Positions 30,661 through 39,444 of a stretch of 51,745 nt of DNA are shown here, piece after piece. The DNA is from an uncultured Porphyromonadaceae bacterium. Its GTDB lineage: Bacteria; Bacteroidota; Bacteroidia; Bacteroidales; Muribaculaceae. Positions within the stretch are counted from its first letter, which is position 1. Every line of letters starts with the position of its first letter. Where the stretch lies: positions 1 to 51,745 of the forward strand of contig CALKRW010000047.1 of NCBI GenBank assembly GCA_937989585.1, given 5' to 3'. A model generated the notes under the pieces. It had not been told where the DNA came from, searched no databases, and saw only the letters and a program-made list of their open reading frames with translations. Both the position numbers and the translations under genes were made by a program.

Positions 30661-31451
30661 AGGTAAAGCCTAAGAAAGCACTCGGACAGCATTTCCTCAC
30701 GGATCAGAGCGTGGCGCGACGTATTGCCGCGACGCTCGACGATTACCGCGACATGCCGGTTCTGGAGATAGGACCGGGCATGGGCGTGCTGACGAAGTAT
30801 CTTCTCGAGGCCGGCCACGACCTGAGTGTGGTGGAAATCGACACGGAGTCGGTGGAATGGCTGCGCGAGAATATGCCGGCTCTGCGTCCCGAGCGGATTC
30901 TCGCCGAGGATTTCCTGCGCATGGACCTTGATGCGCTTTTCCCGGGGCAAAAGTTCTGCATCATAGGAAATTATCCCTACAACATCTCTTCACAGATTTT
31001 CTTCCGCCTGCTGGATGTGCGCGACCGCGTGACGTGCTGCTCGGGCATGCTTCAGCGCGAGGTCGCCGAGCGTCTCGCCGCCCCTGCAGGCACGAAGGCG
31101 AGGGGAATACTCTCGGTGCTTCTGCAGATGTGGTACGACGTCGAGTATCTGTTCACGGTCAGCGAGCGCGTGTTCAATCCGCCGCCAAAGGTGAAGTCGG
31201 GCGTCGTGCGCCTGCGCCGCAACGCGGTGACCGACCCCGGATGCGACTGGACGCTGTTCCGCAATGTCGTGAAGACCACTTTCGGCCAGCGGCGCAAGAC
31301 CCTGCGCAACTCGGTGCGCGCTCTCTGTCCCGGCGGCGTCCTTCCCGACCTTCCCGACCTGCTGGCCCTGCGGCCCGAGCAACTCACGGTGGAGCAGTTC
31401 GTCACACTGACCAACGCCGTCGCCTCGCTGAGAGAAGCGGCCACCCGTTGA
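30657..31451 (+). CDS. rsmA: 16S rRNA dimethyladenosine transferase
   Basis: A 264-residue methyltransferase (KsgA) that dimethylates two adjacent adenines near the 3' end of 16S rRNA. KKALGQHFLTDQ at the N-terminus, VLEIGPGMGVLTKYLLE (SAM motif I) and IIGNYPYNISSQIFF (NxPY catalytic motif) are diagnostic; FGQRRKTLRNSVRAL is the C-terminal signature. Its leader contains three tandem decoy copies of the start module. mgtE follows after 37 nt. Confidence 0.95.
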   Translation: MQVKPKKALGQHFLTDQSVARRIAATLDDYRDMPVLEIGPGMGVLTKYLLEAGHDLSVVEIDTESVEWLRENMPALRPERILAEDFLRMDLDALFPGQKFCIIGNYPYNISSQIFFRLLDVRDRVTCCSGMLQREVAERLAAPAGTKARGILSVLLQMWYDVEYLFTVSERVFNPPPKVKSGVVRLRRNAVTDPGCDWTLFRNVVKTTFGQRRKTLRNSVRALCPGGVLPDLPDLLALRPEQLTVEQFVTLTNAVASLREAATR

Positions 31452-31488
31452 ATCACGCAATTCACCAACTCCCTAAAAATCCGTCACA

Positions 31489-32844
31489 ATGAAAGAATAC
31501 AGCGAAGAATATCTCCAGCACATAAAAGAGATTATCGACTCCGGTGACACCAGCGCCGCCCGCGCCGAACTGTCTTCGCTGCACCCGGCGGACATCGCGG
31601 AACTGTACAAGAACCTCGACCTCGAGCAGGCGGAGTTCCTGTTCGGCCTTCTCGACGAGGAGACCCAGGCCGACGCCCTGATGGAGATGGACGAGGACGA
31701 CCGCCGCAAACTGATAGAGGCGATGCCCGCCGAGGAAATCGCCAAGCAGATAGACCACCTTGACACGGACGACGCCGTCGACCTCATCCAGGAACTCGAC
31801 GAGGAGGACCGCGACGAGATTCTGTCGCACATCGACGACGTGGAGCAGGCGGGCGACATCATCGACCTGCTGAAGTACGACGAAGACACCGCTGGCGGCC
31901 TCATGGGCACCGAGATGATAGTCGTAAACGAGAACTGGTCGATGCCCGAGACCATCAAGGAGATGCGCCTGCAGGCCGAGGACATGGACGAGATATACTA
32001 TGTCTACGTGGTTGACGACGACAACAAACTGCGCGGCATACTTCCGCTGAAGACGCTCATCACCCATCCCTCGGTGTCGAAGATAAAGCACGTGATGGAG
32101 ACCGACCCCGCCGCCGTCAAGGCCGACACTCCAATCGACGAGGTGGCCCTCGACTTCGAGAAATACGACGTCGTGGCGATGCCCGTTGTCGACTCGATAG
32201 GTCGACTTTTGGGACGCATCACCGTCGACGACGTCATGGACGAGGTCCGCGAGTCGCAGGAGCGTGACTACCAACTGGCATCAGGTATCTCGTCGGACGT
32301 CGATGCCGACGACTCGGTGATGGCCCAGACCAAGGCGCGCATACCCTGGCTGCTCGTGGGCATAGTGTCGGGCATCCTGGCGTCGCTGATTCTCGGAACA
32401 TTCGAGGAGCAACTGTCGGCGGTAACCGCGCTCGCGCTGTTCATTCCCATCATAGGCGGCACCGGCGGCAATGTCGGCGTACAGGCGTCGGCAATCGTCG
32501 TACAGTCGCTGGCCAACGGCACGCTCGAGGTCAAGGAGTTCGCCAAGCAACTCGGCAAGGAGACGCTCATCGGCCTGCTGAACGCCACGATAATCACTGC
32601 CGTGATACTCATCTACAACCTCATCGTCATGCCCGGCGACATAGCCGTCACACTGTCTGTCGCCGTCTCGCTGTTCATAGTCTGCATGTTCGCGTCGCTG
32701 CTCGGCACCGTCGTGCCGCTCACGCTCGAGAAACTTCACATCAATCCCGCGCTCGCGACAGGCCCCTTCATCCAGGTGGCCAACGACCTTATCGGCCTCA
32801 TCATCTACGTCGAGGTGGCCGGCCTCTTCCTCTCGATTTTCTGA
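31489..32844 (+). CDS. mgtE: Magnesium transporter MgtE
   Basis: A 451-residue Mg2+ channel. The cytoplasmic N-domain (about 1-130) is an acidic helical superhelix (LSSLHPADIAELYKNLD); the CBS pair (~140-255) starts at TAGGLMGTEMI; and the five-helix pore (~275-451) includes IPIIGGTGGNVGVQASAI, the family pore motif. The CBS and N domains sense Mg2+ and gate the pore. It lies between rsmA and the YifB-like gene, transcribed together with close spacing (37 and 43 nt). Confidence 0.93.
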   Translation: MKEYSEEYLQHIKEIIDSGDTSAARAELSSLHPADIAELYKNLDLEQAEFLFGLLDEETQADALMEMDEDDRRKLIEAMPAEEIAKQIDHLDTDDAVDLIQELDEEDRDEILSHIDDVEQAGDIIDLLKYDEDTAGGLMGTEMIVVNENWSMPETIKEMRLQAEDMDEIYYVYVVDDDNKLRGILPLKTLITHPSVSKIKHVMETDPAAVKADTPIDEVALDFEKYDVVAMPVVDSIGRLLGRITVDDVMDEVRESQERDYQLASGISSDVDADDSVMAQTKARIPWLLVGIVSGILASLILGTFEEQLSAVTALALFIPIIGGTGGNVGVQASAIVVQSLANGTLEVKEFAKQLGKETLIGLLNATIITAVILIYNLIVMPGDIAVTLSVAVSLFIVCMFASLLGTVVPLTLEKLHINPALATGPFIQVANDLIGLIIYVEVAGLFLSIF

Positions 32845-32887
32845 GACAATAACCCCACACTCCGCAAACCCTCACTAACATAAATAC

Positions 32888-34423
32888 ATGCTTGTAAAGA
32901 CCTTCGGCGCCGCGCTGCGGGGCATAGACGCCATACTGGTCACCATCGAGGTCTCGGTAAGCCGCGGCACTCTTTTCTCGATGGTAGGACTTCCCGACGC
33001 CGCCGTCAAGGAGTCGCAAGACCGCGTGCGCTCCGCCATCGAGGAGAACGGCTACGAATTTCCCCGCCACCAGGTTGTGGTCAATCTCGCTCCCGGCGAC
33101 GTGCGCAAGGAGGGTCCGGCCTACGACCTTCCGATTGCCGTGAGCCTGCTTGCCGCCTCGGACCAGATAAAGGCCCCCGGGCTCGACCGCTGCATGATTA
33201 TGGGCGAACTGTCGCTCGGCGGCGACGTGTTGCCCGTGCGCGGCGTGCTGCCAATGGCCATAGTCGCCCGCGCCGCCGGTTTCGACGCCCTCATAGTTCC
33301 CTCGGCCAACGTCCACGAGGCCGCCGTGGTCAACAATCTCACCGTCTACGGAGTCGACCACATACGCCAGGTGATCGACTGGCTCGGCGGAAACGACAAG
33401 CTGACGCCTACCGTCGTCGATACCCGCGCCGAGTTCGCCGCCGCCGTCGGAAAGGATTCCGACGATTTCGCCGACGTCAAGGGCCAGGAGAATGTCAAGC
33501 GTGCCTTCGAGATAGCCTGTGCCGGAGGCCACAACATAATTATGGTCGGTCCGCCCGGAGCCGGCAAGTCGATGATAGCCAAACGTCTCGGCTCCATCAT
33601 GCCGCCGCTGACCCTCGCCGAGGCCCTCGAGACCACCAAGATACACTCCGTGGCCGGAAAACTTCCGCAAGGCTCGCACCTGATGACCACACGGCCGTTC
33701 CGCTCGCCGCACCACACCATATCGCCCGCGGCGCTCGTCGGCGGAGGCACAAATCCCATGCCCGGCGAGATAACGCTGGCGCACAACGGCATCCTCTTCC
33801 TGGACGAGTTTCCCGAATTCTCGCGCAACGTGCTCGAGGTCCTTCGCCAGCCCCTCGAGGACCGGCGCATCAGCGTCTCGCGCGTCAAATACGCAGTCGA
33901 CTACCCCGCGGGCTTCATGCTCGTGGCATCGATGAACCCCTGTCCCTGCGGCTACTTCAACCATCCGACACGGGCGTGCACATGCACGCCGATGCAGGTC
34001 GCGCGCTACAGGAGCCGCATCTCCGGCCCGCTGCTTGACCGCATCGACATACAGTGCGAGATCATGCCCGTTCCGTTCGAGAAACTCTCGTCGCTGGAGC
34101 AGGGCGAGCCGTCGGCGGCGATACGCCAGCGGGTCATCGCCGCCCGCGCCGTTCAGGAAAAGCGCTTCAGGGACGAGCCGGGAACGTACTGCAACGCCCA
34201 GATGAACTCACGGCAGTTGCGCCGCTACTGCGCCATCAGCGCGGAGTGCATGAAGATACTGCAGCGTGCAATGGAGAAATACGACATGAGCGCCCGCGCC
34301 TACGACCGCATACTGAAAGTGGCGCGCACCATAGCCGACCTTGCCGGCAGCCGCGACATCGAGACGCCGCACATCTCCGAGGCCCTGTCCTACCGCGCCC
34401 TCGACCGCCCGACGTCGCTCTGA
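32888..34423 (+). CDS. YifB/ComM family Mg-chelatase-like AAA ATPase
   Basis: A 511-residue protein with an N-terminal Lon-like domain (~20-170), a Mg-chelatase AAA core and a C-terminal extension. Walker A is MVGPPGAGKSMIAKRL (~220); FRSPHHTIS, Walker B LFLDEFPEF and a cysteine cluster (NPCPCGYFNH, ACTCTP) follow. ComM relatives are helicases that promote branch migration in natural transformation; in Bacteroidota the role is unproven. It is third in the rsmA-mgtE run. Confidence 0.9.
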   Translation: MLVKTFGAALRGIDAILVTIEVSVSRGTLFSMVGLPDAAVKESQDRVRSAIEENGYEFPRHQVVVNLAPGDVRKEGPAYDLPIAVSLLAASDQIKAPGLDRCMIMGELSLGGDVLPVRGVLPMAIVARAAGFDALIVPSANVHEAAVVNNLTVYGVDHIRQVIDWLGGNDKLTPTVVDTRAEFAAAVGKDSDDFADVKGQENVKRAFEIACAGGHNIIMVGPPGAGKSMIAKRLGSIMPPLTLAEALETTKIHSVAGKLPQGSHLMTTRPFRSPHHTISPAALVGGGTNPMPGEITLAHNGILFLDEFPEFSRNVLEVLRQPLEDRRISVSRVKYAVDYPAGFMLVASMNPCPCGYFNHPTRACTCTPMQVARYRSRISGPLLDRIDIQCEIMPVPFEKLSSLEQGEPSAAIRQRVIAARAVQEKRFRDEPGTYCNAQMNSRQLRRYCAISAECMKILQRAMEKYDMSARAYDRILKVARTIADLAGSRDIETPHISEALSYRALDRPTSL

Positions 34424-34499
34424 TACAGTTAAAGTTTAGTAAATTTTCATAAATAAATATAAATATTCTTGTCAGAAAGCGCGTCGAAAGGCGCGGGAC

Positions 34500-34530
34500 T
34501 TGCTTTTTCCGGGGATATTCATTACCTTTG
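34500..34530 (+). promoter_or_regulatory. Promoter of the rimP-nusA-infB operon
   Basis: TTG at 34500-34502, a 20-nt spacer, then TACCTTTG at 34523-34530. Transcription should start near 34537. Confidence 0.7.
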
Positions 34531-34543
34531 TACAACTTCAGCA

Positions 34544-34687
34544 ATGGAGGGGGTCCCGACGGACTTCCTCTTTTTGTTTGCCCGGCGATTCAGGGTCTCA
34601 GAGAGTCCTGCCGTGAAGTTCAGATTACGACTAATTATCATCCCGGCCCGTGACCTGCGGTCCCGGCCAAAAGAAACAACATCATAA
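34544..34687 (+). CDS. Possible leader peptide (uORF) of rimP operon
   Basis: An ATG at 34544, just after the predicted transcription start, opens a 47-codon frame that runs through the attenuator hairpin and stops (TAA 34685-34687) 3 nt before the rimP ATG. Translation of it would cover the hairpin and could be coupled to rimP. The predicted peptide is basic (FARRFRVSESP, RLRLIIIPARDLRSRP) and resembles no family known to me. Coding status is uncertain. Confidence 0.3.
   Translation: MEGVPTDFLFLFARRFRVSESPAVKFRLRLIIIPARDLRSRPKETTS
34547..34576 (+). terminator. Attenuator-like terminator in the rimP-nusA leader
   Basis: GAGG-GG-GTCC (34547-34556), loop CGAC, then GGAC-TT-CCTC (34561-34570), followed by TTTTTG. 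It sits about 10 nt after the predicted transcription start, so it can only act as an attenuator. The operon encodes NusA, a termination/antitermination factor, making autoregulation plausible. Confidence 0.5.
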
Positions 34688-34690
34688 CAC

Positions 34691-35152
34691 ATGCTTGACA
34701 AGCAACAACTGCAAACTGTAGTCGAGGACGCCCTGTCCGCAACATCCTGTTTTCTGGTTTCCGTCACCGTGAGCGACGACAACAATGTCGCCGTCACAAT
34801 CGACTCGCCCGAGGGCGTCGACCTTGACACCTGCGTGGCCGTGACCCGAGCCGTCGAGGCCGCCTTCGACCGCGATGCCGAGGACTATGAACTCACCGTC
34901 GGCTCGGCCGGAGTCACGACACCGTTCAGCGTACCCCAGCAGTACTACATGAATGTCGGGAATCCGGTCACCGTAATTACCCGCGACGGACGCAAACTGC
35001 ACGGCACGCTCGCCGAGGTGCGCGAGGACCTGACAGTGGTAGTCGAGGTTCCCACCAAGGTGAAGGAGCCCGGCGCCAAACGCCCCGTGGTGAAGGGAGT
35101 CCCCGAGGTACTCGCTCCCGACAATGTCAAATCCATAGTCCGCGAGATCTGA
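34691..35152 (+). CDS. rimP: Ribosome maturation factor RimP
   Basis: A 153-residue protein needed for 30S maturation. The N-domain includes VTVSDDNNVAVTIDSPEGVDLDTCVAVTR, and the C-domain has the SH3-like segment NPVTVITRDGRKLHGTL. The position before nusA and infB is the conserved bacterial arrangement. The PFSVPQQYYMNVGNPV linker corresponds to the usual SPGxxRPL region. Confidence 0.92.
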   Translation: MLDKQQLQTVVEDALSATSCFLVSVTVSDDNNVAVTIDSPEGVDLDTCVAVTRAVEAAFDRDAEDYELTVGSAGVTTPFSVPQQYYMNVGNPVTVITRDGRKLHGTLAEVREDLTVVVEVPTKVKEPGAKRPVVKGVPEVLAPDNVKSIVREI

Positions 35153-35232
35153 CATGCCTCCGCGGCGTGGAATCGCCCGGACAGTCGAATATACCCCAAA
35201 AACGATAAATCAAAAAAACTTCAAAACATAAA

Positions 35233-36489
35233 ATGGCAAAAAAAGAAGCAACCCCAAACATGGTCGAGCAGTTCGCCGAGTTCAAGGAACTCAAGAACAT
35301 CGACAAGGCAACAATGATCTCCGTGCTCGAAGAGTCATTCCGCAACGTGCTTGCTAAGATGTTCGGCACCGACGAGAACCTCGACGTCATCCTCAACCCC
35401 GACAAGGGCGACGTCCAGATTTTCCAGAACCTCCAGATTGTCCCCGACGGCGAGGTGGAGAACCCCAACCTCCAGATATCGCTCAGCGACGCGCGCGCCG
35501 ACGACGACCCCGACGCCGAGGTGGGCGAGGAGCACACCAAGGAAATCATCTTCGAGAAATTCGGCCGTCGCGCCATCCTCACACTCCGCCAGACACTCCA
35601 GTCCAAGATTCTCGACCTGCAGAAGGAAGCGATCTATGCCAAGTTCAAGGAACTCGAAGGTGAACTCGTCTCCGGCGAGGTCTATCAGACATGGTCGCGC
35701 GAGACCCTGCTTCTAGACGACGACAAGAACGAACTCCTTCTGCCCAAGAGCGAGTCGATTCCCGGCGACTTCTTCCGTAAGGGCGAGACCGTCCGTGCCG
35801 TTGTCGCCAACGTCGACAACAAGAACAACAACCCCAAGATCACCGTATCGCGCACGAACGAGAACTTCCTGCGCCGCCTGTTCGAACTTGAGGTTCCCGA
35901 AATCCAGGACGGCCTCATCAACATCCGCGCCGTGGCCCGCATCCCCGGCGAGCGCGCCAAGATAGCCGTCGAGTCGTATGACGAGCGCATCGACCCCGTA
36001 GGCGCCTGTGTCGGCGTCAAGGGCTCGCGAATCCACGGCATCGTGCGCGAACTCCACAACGAGAACATCGACGTCATCAACTTCACGTCCAATCCCTCGC
36101 TCTTCATACAGCGCGCCCTCTCTCCCGCCAAGATTTCCTCTATCCGCCTCGACGAGGAGGAGAAGAAGGCCGAGGTATTCCTCCGTCCCGAGGAGGTGTC
36201 ACTTGCCATCGGCAAGAACGGCCTCAACATCAAGCTCGCATCGATGCTCACCGGCTATGTCATCGACGTATACCGCGACAGCGAGGAGCAGATCGAGGAG
36301 GACATCTACCTCGACGAGTTCAAGGACGAGATTGACGAGTGGGTAATCGACGCACTCAAGAACATAGGCTGCGTGACAGCCAAGTCTGTCCTCAACGCAC
36401 CCCGCGAGATGCTTGTCGAAAAGGCCGACCTCGAGGAGGAGACCGTCGACCGCGTCCTCGAAGTACTCCGCGCCGAGTTCGAAGACTGA
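35233..36489 (+). CDS. nusA: Transcription termination/antitermination factor NusA
   Basis: A 418-residue RNA polymerase-binding factor. The N-terminal domain (~1-130) is followed by an S1 domain (~133-200, SGEVYQTWSRETLLL), KH1 (IRAVARIPGERAKIAV) and KH2 (VSLAIGKNGLNIKLASMLTG). The C-terminal ~60 residues are acidic. It lies between rimP and infB. Confidence 0.95.
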   Translation: MAKKEATPNMVEQFAEFKELKNIDKATMISVLEESFRNVLAKMFGTDENLDVILNPDKGDVQIFQNLQIVPDGEVENPNLQISLSDARADDDPDAEVGEEHTKEIIFEKFGRRAILTLRQTLQSKILDLQKEAIYAKFKELEGELVSGEVYQTWSRETLLLDDDKNELLLPKSESIPGDFFRKGETVRAVVANVDNKNNNPKITVSRTNENFLRRLFELEVPEIQDGLINIRAVARIPGERAKIAVESYDERIDPVGACVGVKGSRIHGIVRELHNENIDVINFTSNPSLFIQRALSPAKISSIRLDEEEKKAEVFLRPEEVSLAIGKNGLNIKLASMLTGYVIDVYRDSEEQIEEDIYLDEFKDEIDEWVIDALKNIGCVTAKSVLNAPREMLVEKADLEEETVDRVLEVLRAEFED

Positions 36490-36525
36490 GCAAATCGCTA
36501 AAAATTCACCATCCAACAGACATTT

Positions 36526-39393
36526 ATGGCAAAAACTAAGATATCAACACTCGCCAAGGACCTCAATATCGGTCTGCCCACCGTCTTTGAGTTCCTGAAC
36601 AAAAAAGGCATCTCGATAGACGAGAAGCCTAACACCCGCGTCGAGGACGATGTCGTCGCCCTCCTGGTCAATGAGTTCGACAAGGACGGCAGCATGATGG
36701 CCGCGGCCCGCAAATCGAAGGCCCAGGCCGAGACCCGTCCCGCCGCACCGAAGAAGGAGAAGGAAGAGCCGTCCGAGCCCGTACAGGCCGTCACACCCTC
36801 CGACCTCAAGCAGAAACCTAAGATTCTGGGCAAAATAGATCTCAATGCTCCAGGCAAGATCGTGACTCCCGAAGAGGAGGCCGCCGAACGCGCGCGTCAG
36901 GAAGCCGCGGCCCGTGCCGCCGCCGAGGCAAAGGCCGCCGCTGAGGCTGCCGCCCGCGCAGCCCAGGAAGCGAAAGCCGCAGCAGAGGCCAAGGCAAAAG
37001 CCGAAGCCGCCGCCCGCGCAGCCGCCGAAGCCAAGGCAAAAGCCGAGGCAAAGGCCGCCGAGGAAGCCGCGGCCCGTGCCGCCGCCGAAGCGAAAGCCGC
37101 CGCTGAAGCCAAGGCAAAAGCAGACGAAAAGGTTCCCGAAAAACATGAGGAGCCGGCCGAAGACTTCATTCCTACCAAGACCCCCAAGGGTCCCTCGGTC
37201 AACATCGTAGGCAAGATCGACCTCGACGCACTCAACCAGTCGACACGTCCCCGCAAGAAGTCGCGCGAGGAACGCCGCAATGCCGCCGCAGGCGCATCGG
37301 GCGACCGCAAGAAACGCCGCCGCATATCCGGCAAGGAGAAGGTAGACATAGAGAAGACCGGCCAGCAGGCCGCCAACGAGCAGCGCCGCGAAAAGGGCAA
37401 AGGTCAGTCAGGCGAGCAGGGCCAGGGCGGCAAGCGCCGCGAGAAAGGCGCCAAGACCGCACCCAAGCGTCCGGTAGTCGTTCCCGTAAACGAGGAGGAC
37501 GTATCGAAGCAGGTCAAGGAGACACTCGCACGCCTCACCGCCAAGGACAAGAACCTCAAGAAAGGCGCAAAATGGCGCAAGGAGAAACGCGAGGCCGCAC
37601 GCGAGGCCCAGGCAGAGGCACGCGCAGAGGCACGCGCAGAGGCAAAGGTGCTGAAACTCACCGAGTTCGTGACAGCCAACGACCTCGCCGTAATGATGGA
37701 CGTTCCCATCAACAACGTCATCGCCACATGTATGAACATCGGTGTCATGGTCTCGATAAACCAGCGTCTTGACGCCGAGACCATCAATATCGTAGCCGAG
37801 GAGTTCGGCTTCAAGACCGAGTACGTCTCCGCCGAGGTTGCCGACGCAATCCATCAGGACGAGGACAGCGAGGACGATCTGCAGCCCCGCTCGCCCATCG
37901 TCACCGTCATGGGCCACGTAGACCACGGCAAGACCTCGCTGCTCGACTACATCCGCAAGGCCAACGTCATCGCAGGCGAGGCCGGCGGCATCACCCAGCA
38001 CATCGGCGCATACAACGTGTCGCTCCCCGACGGACGACACATCACCTTCCTCGACACCCCCGGACACGAGGCCTTCACCGCCATGCGTGCCCGCGGCGCC
38101 AAGGTCACCGACCTCTGTATCATCATCGTCGCCGCCGACGACGCCGTGATGCCCCAGACCGTCGAGGCCATCAACCACGCCGCCGCCGCCGGTGTCCCCA
38201 TCGTATTCGCGATAAACAAGATAGACAAGCCCCACGCCAACCCTGACAAGATCAAGGAGGAACTCGCCGCCATGAACTACCTCGTCGAGGACTGGGGCGG
38301 CAAGTACCAGAGCCAGGACATCTCGGCCAAGAAGGGCCTCGGCGTAGACGAACTCATGGAGAAGGTTCTCCTCGAGGCCGAGATGCTCGACCTCAAGGCC
38401 AACCCCAACCGCAACGCCACCGGCTCGATCATCGAGTCGTCGCTCGACAAGGGCCGCGGCTATGTCGCCACCGTACTCGTGCAGAACGGCACGCTCCATG
38501 TGGGCGACATCGTTCTCGCCGGCAACCACTACGGCAAGATCAAGGCCATGTTCAACGAGCGCAACCAGCGCATCAAGGAGGCCGGCCCCGCCACTCCGGC
38601 GCTTGTACTCGGACTCGACGGCGCTCCTACCGCCGGCGACACCTTCAATGTGCTCGACACCGAGCAGGAGGCCCGCGAGATTGCCTCGAAGCGCGTGCAA
38701 CTGCAGCGCGAGCAGGGTCTGCGCACCACCAAGATGCTCACCCTCGAGGACATCGGCCGCCGCCGCGCCATCGGCAACTTCCAGGAACTCAACATCATCG
38801 TCAAGGGCGACGTCGACGGCTCGATCGAGGCGCTCAGCGACTCGCTCATCAAGCTCTCGACCGAGGAAATACAGATCAATGTCCTGCACAAGGCAGTCGG
38901 CGAAATCTCGGAGAGCGACGTCACCCTCGCCGCAGCCTCCGACGCCATCATCATCGGCTTCCAGGTGCGTCCGTCGCTTGCCGCCAAGCGCGCCGCCGAG
39001 CGCGAGGGCGTGCAGATACGCCTCTACTCGGTCATCTACCAGGCCATCGAGGACGTCAAGGACGCCATGGAGGGCATGCTCGCACCCGAAATCAAGGAAG
39101 AGGTCATCGGCACAGCCGAAGTCCTCGAGACCTACCACATCTCGAAGGTCGGCACTATCGCCGGCGCCATGGTACGCGAGGGCCGCATGAAGCGCGGCTG
39201 CAAGGTACGCCTCATCCGCGACGGCATCGTGCGCTACACCGGCGAACTCGGCTCGCTGAAGCGCTTCAAGGACGACGTCAAGGAAGTCCTCTCGGGCTAC
39301 GACTGCGGTCTCTCGATCCAGGGTTACAACGACATCAAGGTCGGCGACCTGGTCGAGGGCTACGAGGAAGTGGAGGTCGAGCGCAGCCTCTGA
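36526..39393 (+). CDS. infB: Translation initiation factor IF-2
   Basis: A 955-residue GTPase that places initiator tRNA on the 30S subunit. The N-terminal part contains an Ala/Lys/Glu heptad-like region (~120-205, repeated AEAKAAAEAKAKAEAAARAA), predicted to be a long helix. The G domain follows: G1 GHVDHGKT (~461-468), switch I GGITQHIGAY, G3 DTPGHEAF, G4 NKID and SAKKG. The C-terminal domains end FKDDVKEVLSGYDCGLSI. The long N-terminus is typical of Bacteroidota IF-2. Confidence 0.96.
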   Translation: MAKTKISTLAKDLNIGLPTVFEFLNKKGISIDEKPNTRVEDDVVALLVNEFDKDGSMMAAARKSKAQAETRPAAPKKEKEEPSEPVQAVTPSDLKQKPKILGKIDLNAPGKIVTPEEEAAERARQEAAARAAAEAKAAAEAAARAAQEAKAAAEAKAKAEAAARAAAEAKAKAEAKAAEEAAARAAAEAKAAAEAKAKADEKVPEKHEEPAEDFIPTKTPKGPSVNIVGKIDLDALNQSTRPRKKSREERRNAAAGASGDRKKRRRISGKEKVDIEKTGQQAANEQRREKGKGQSGEQGQGGKRREKGAKTAPKRPVVVPVNEEDVSKQVKETLARLTAKDKNLKKGAKWRKEKREAAREAQAEARAEARAEAKVLKLTEFVTANDLAVMMDVPINNVIATCMNIGVMVSINQRLDAETINIVAEEFGFKTEYVSAEVADAIHQDEDSEDDLQPRSPIVTVMGHVDHGKTSLLDYIRKANVIAGEAGGITQHIGAYNVSLPDGRHITFLDTPGHEAFTAMRARGAKVTDLCIIIVAADDAVMPQTVEAINHAAAAGVPIVFAINKIDKPHANPDKIKEELAAMNYLVEDWGGKYQSQDISAKKGLGVDELMEKVLLEAEMLDLKANPNRNATGSIIESSLDKGRGYVATVLVQNGTLHVGDIVLAGNHYGKIKAMFNERNQRIKEAGPATPALVLGLDGAPTAGDTFNVLDTEQEAREIASKRVQLQREQGLRTTKMLTLEDIGRRRAIGNFQELNIIVKGDVDGSIEALSDSLIKLSTEEIQINVLHKAVGEISESDVTLAAASDAIIIGFQVRPSLAAKRAAEREGVQIRLYSVIYQAIEDVKDAMEGMLAPEIKEEVIGTAEVLETYHISKVGTIAGAMVREGRMKRGCKVRLIRDGIVRYTGELGSLKRFKDDVKEVLSGYDCGLSIQGYNDIKVGDLVEGYEEVEVERSL

Positions 39394-39444
39394 CCCGAAT
39401 CCCGCACGGATATCCCGGCGCGAACACAAAACCCTGACTGAAAC

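Noticed and set aside
36900..37130. Alanine-rich repeat in infB as a foreign insertion or tandem-repeat expansion
   Set aside because: Long Ala/Lys/Glu helices are normal in the N-terminus of Bacteroidota IF-2, and composition matches the rest of the gene.
37408..39429. 673-codon open frame antisense to infB
   Set aside because: Shadow of a highly biased GC-rich gene; the infB frame has all IF-2 motifs and the antisense frame has none.
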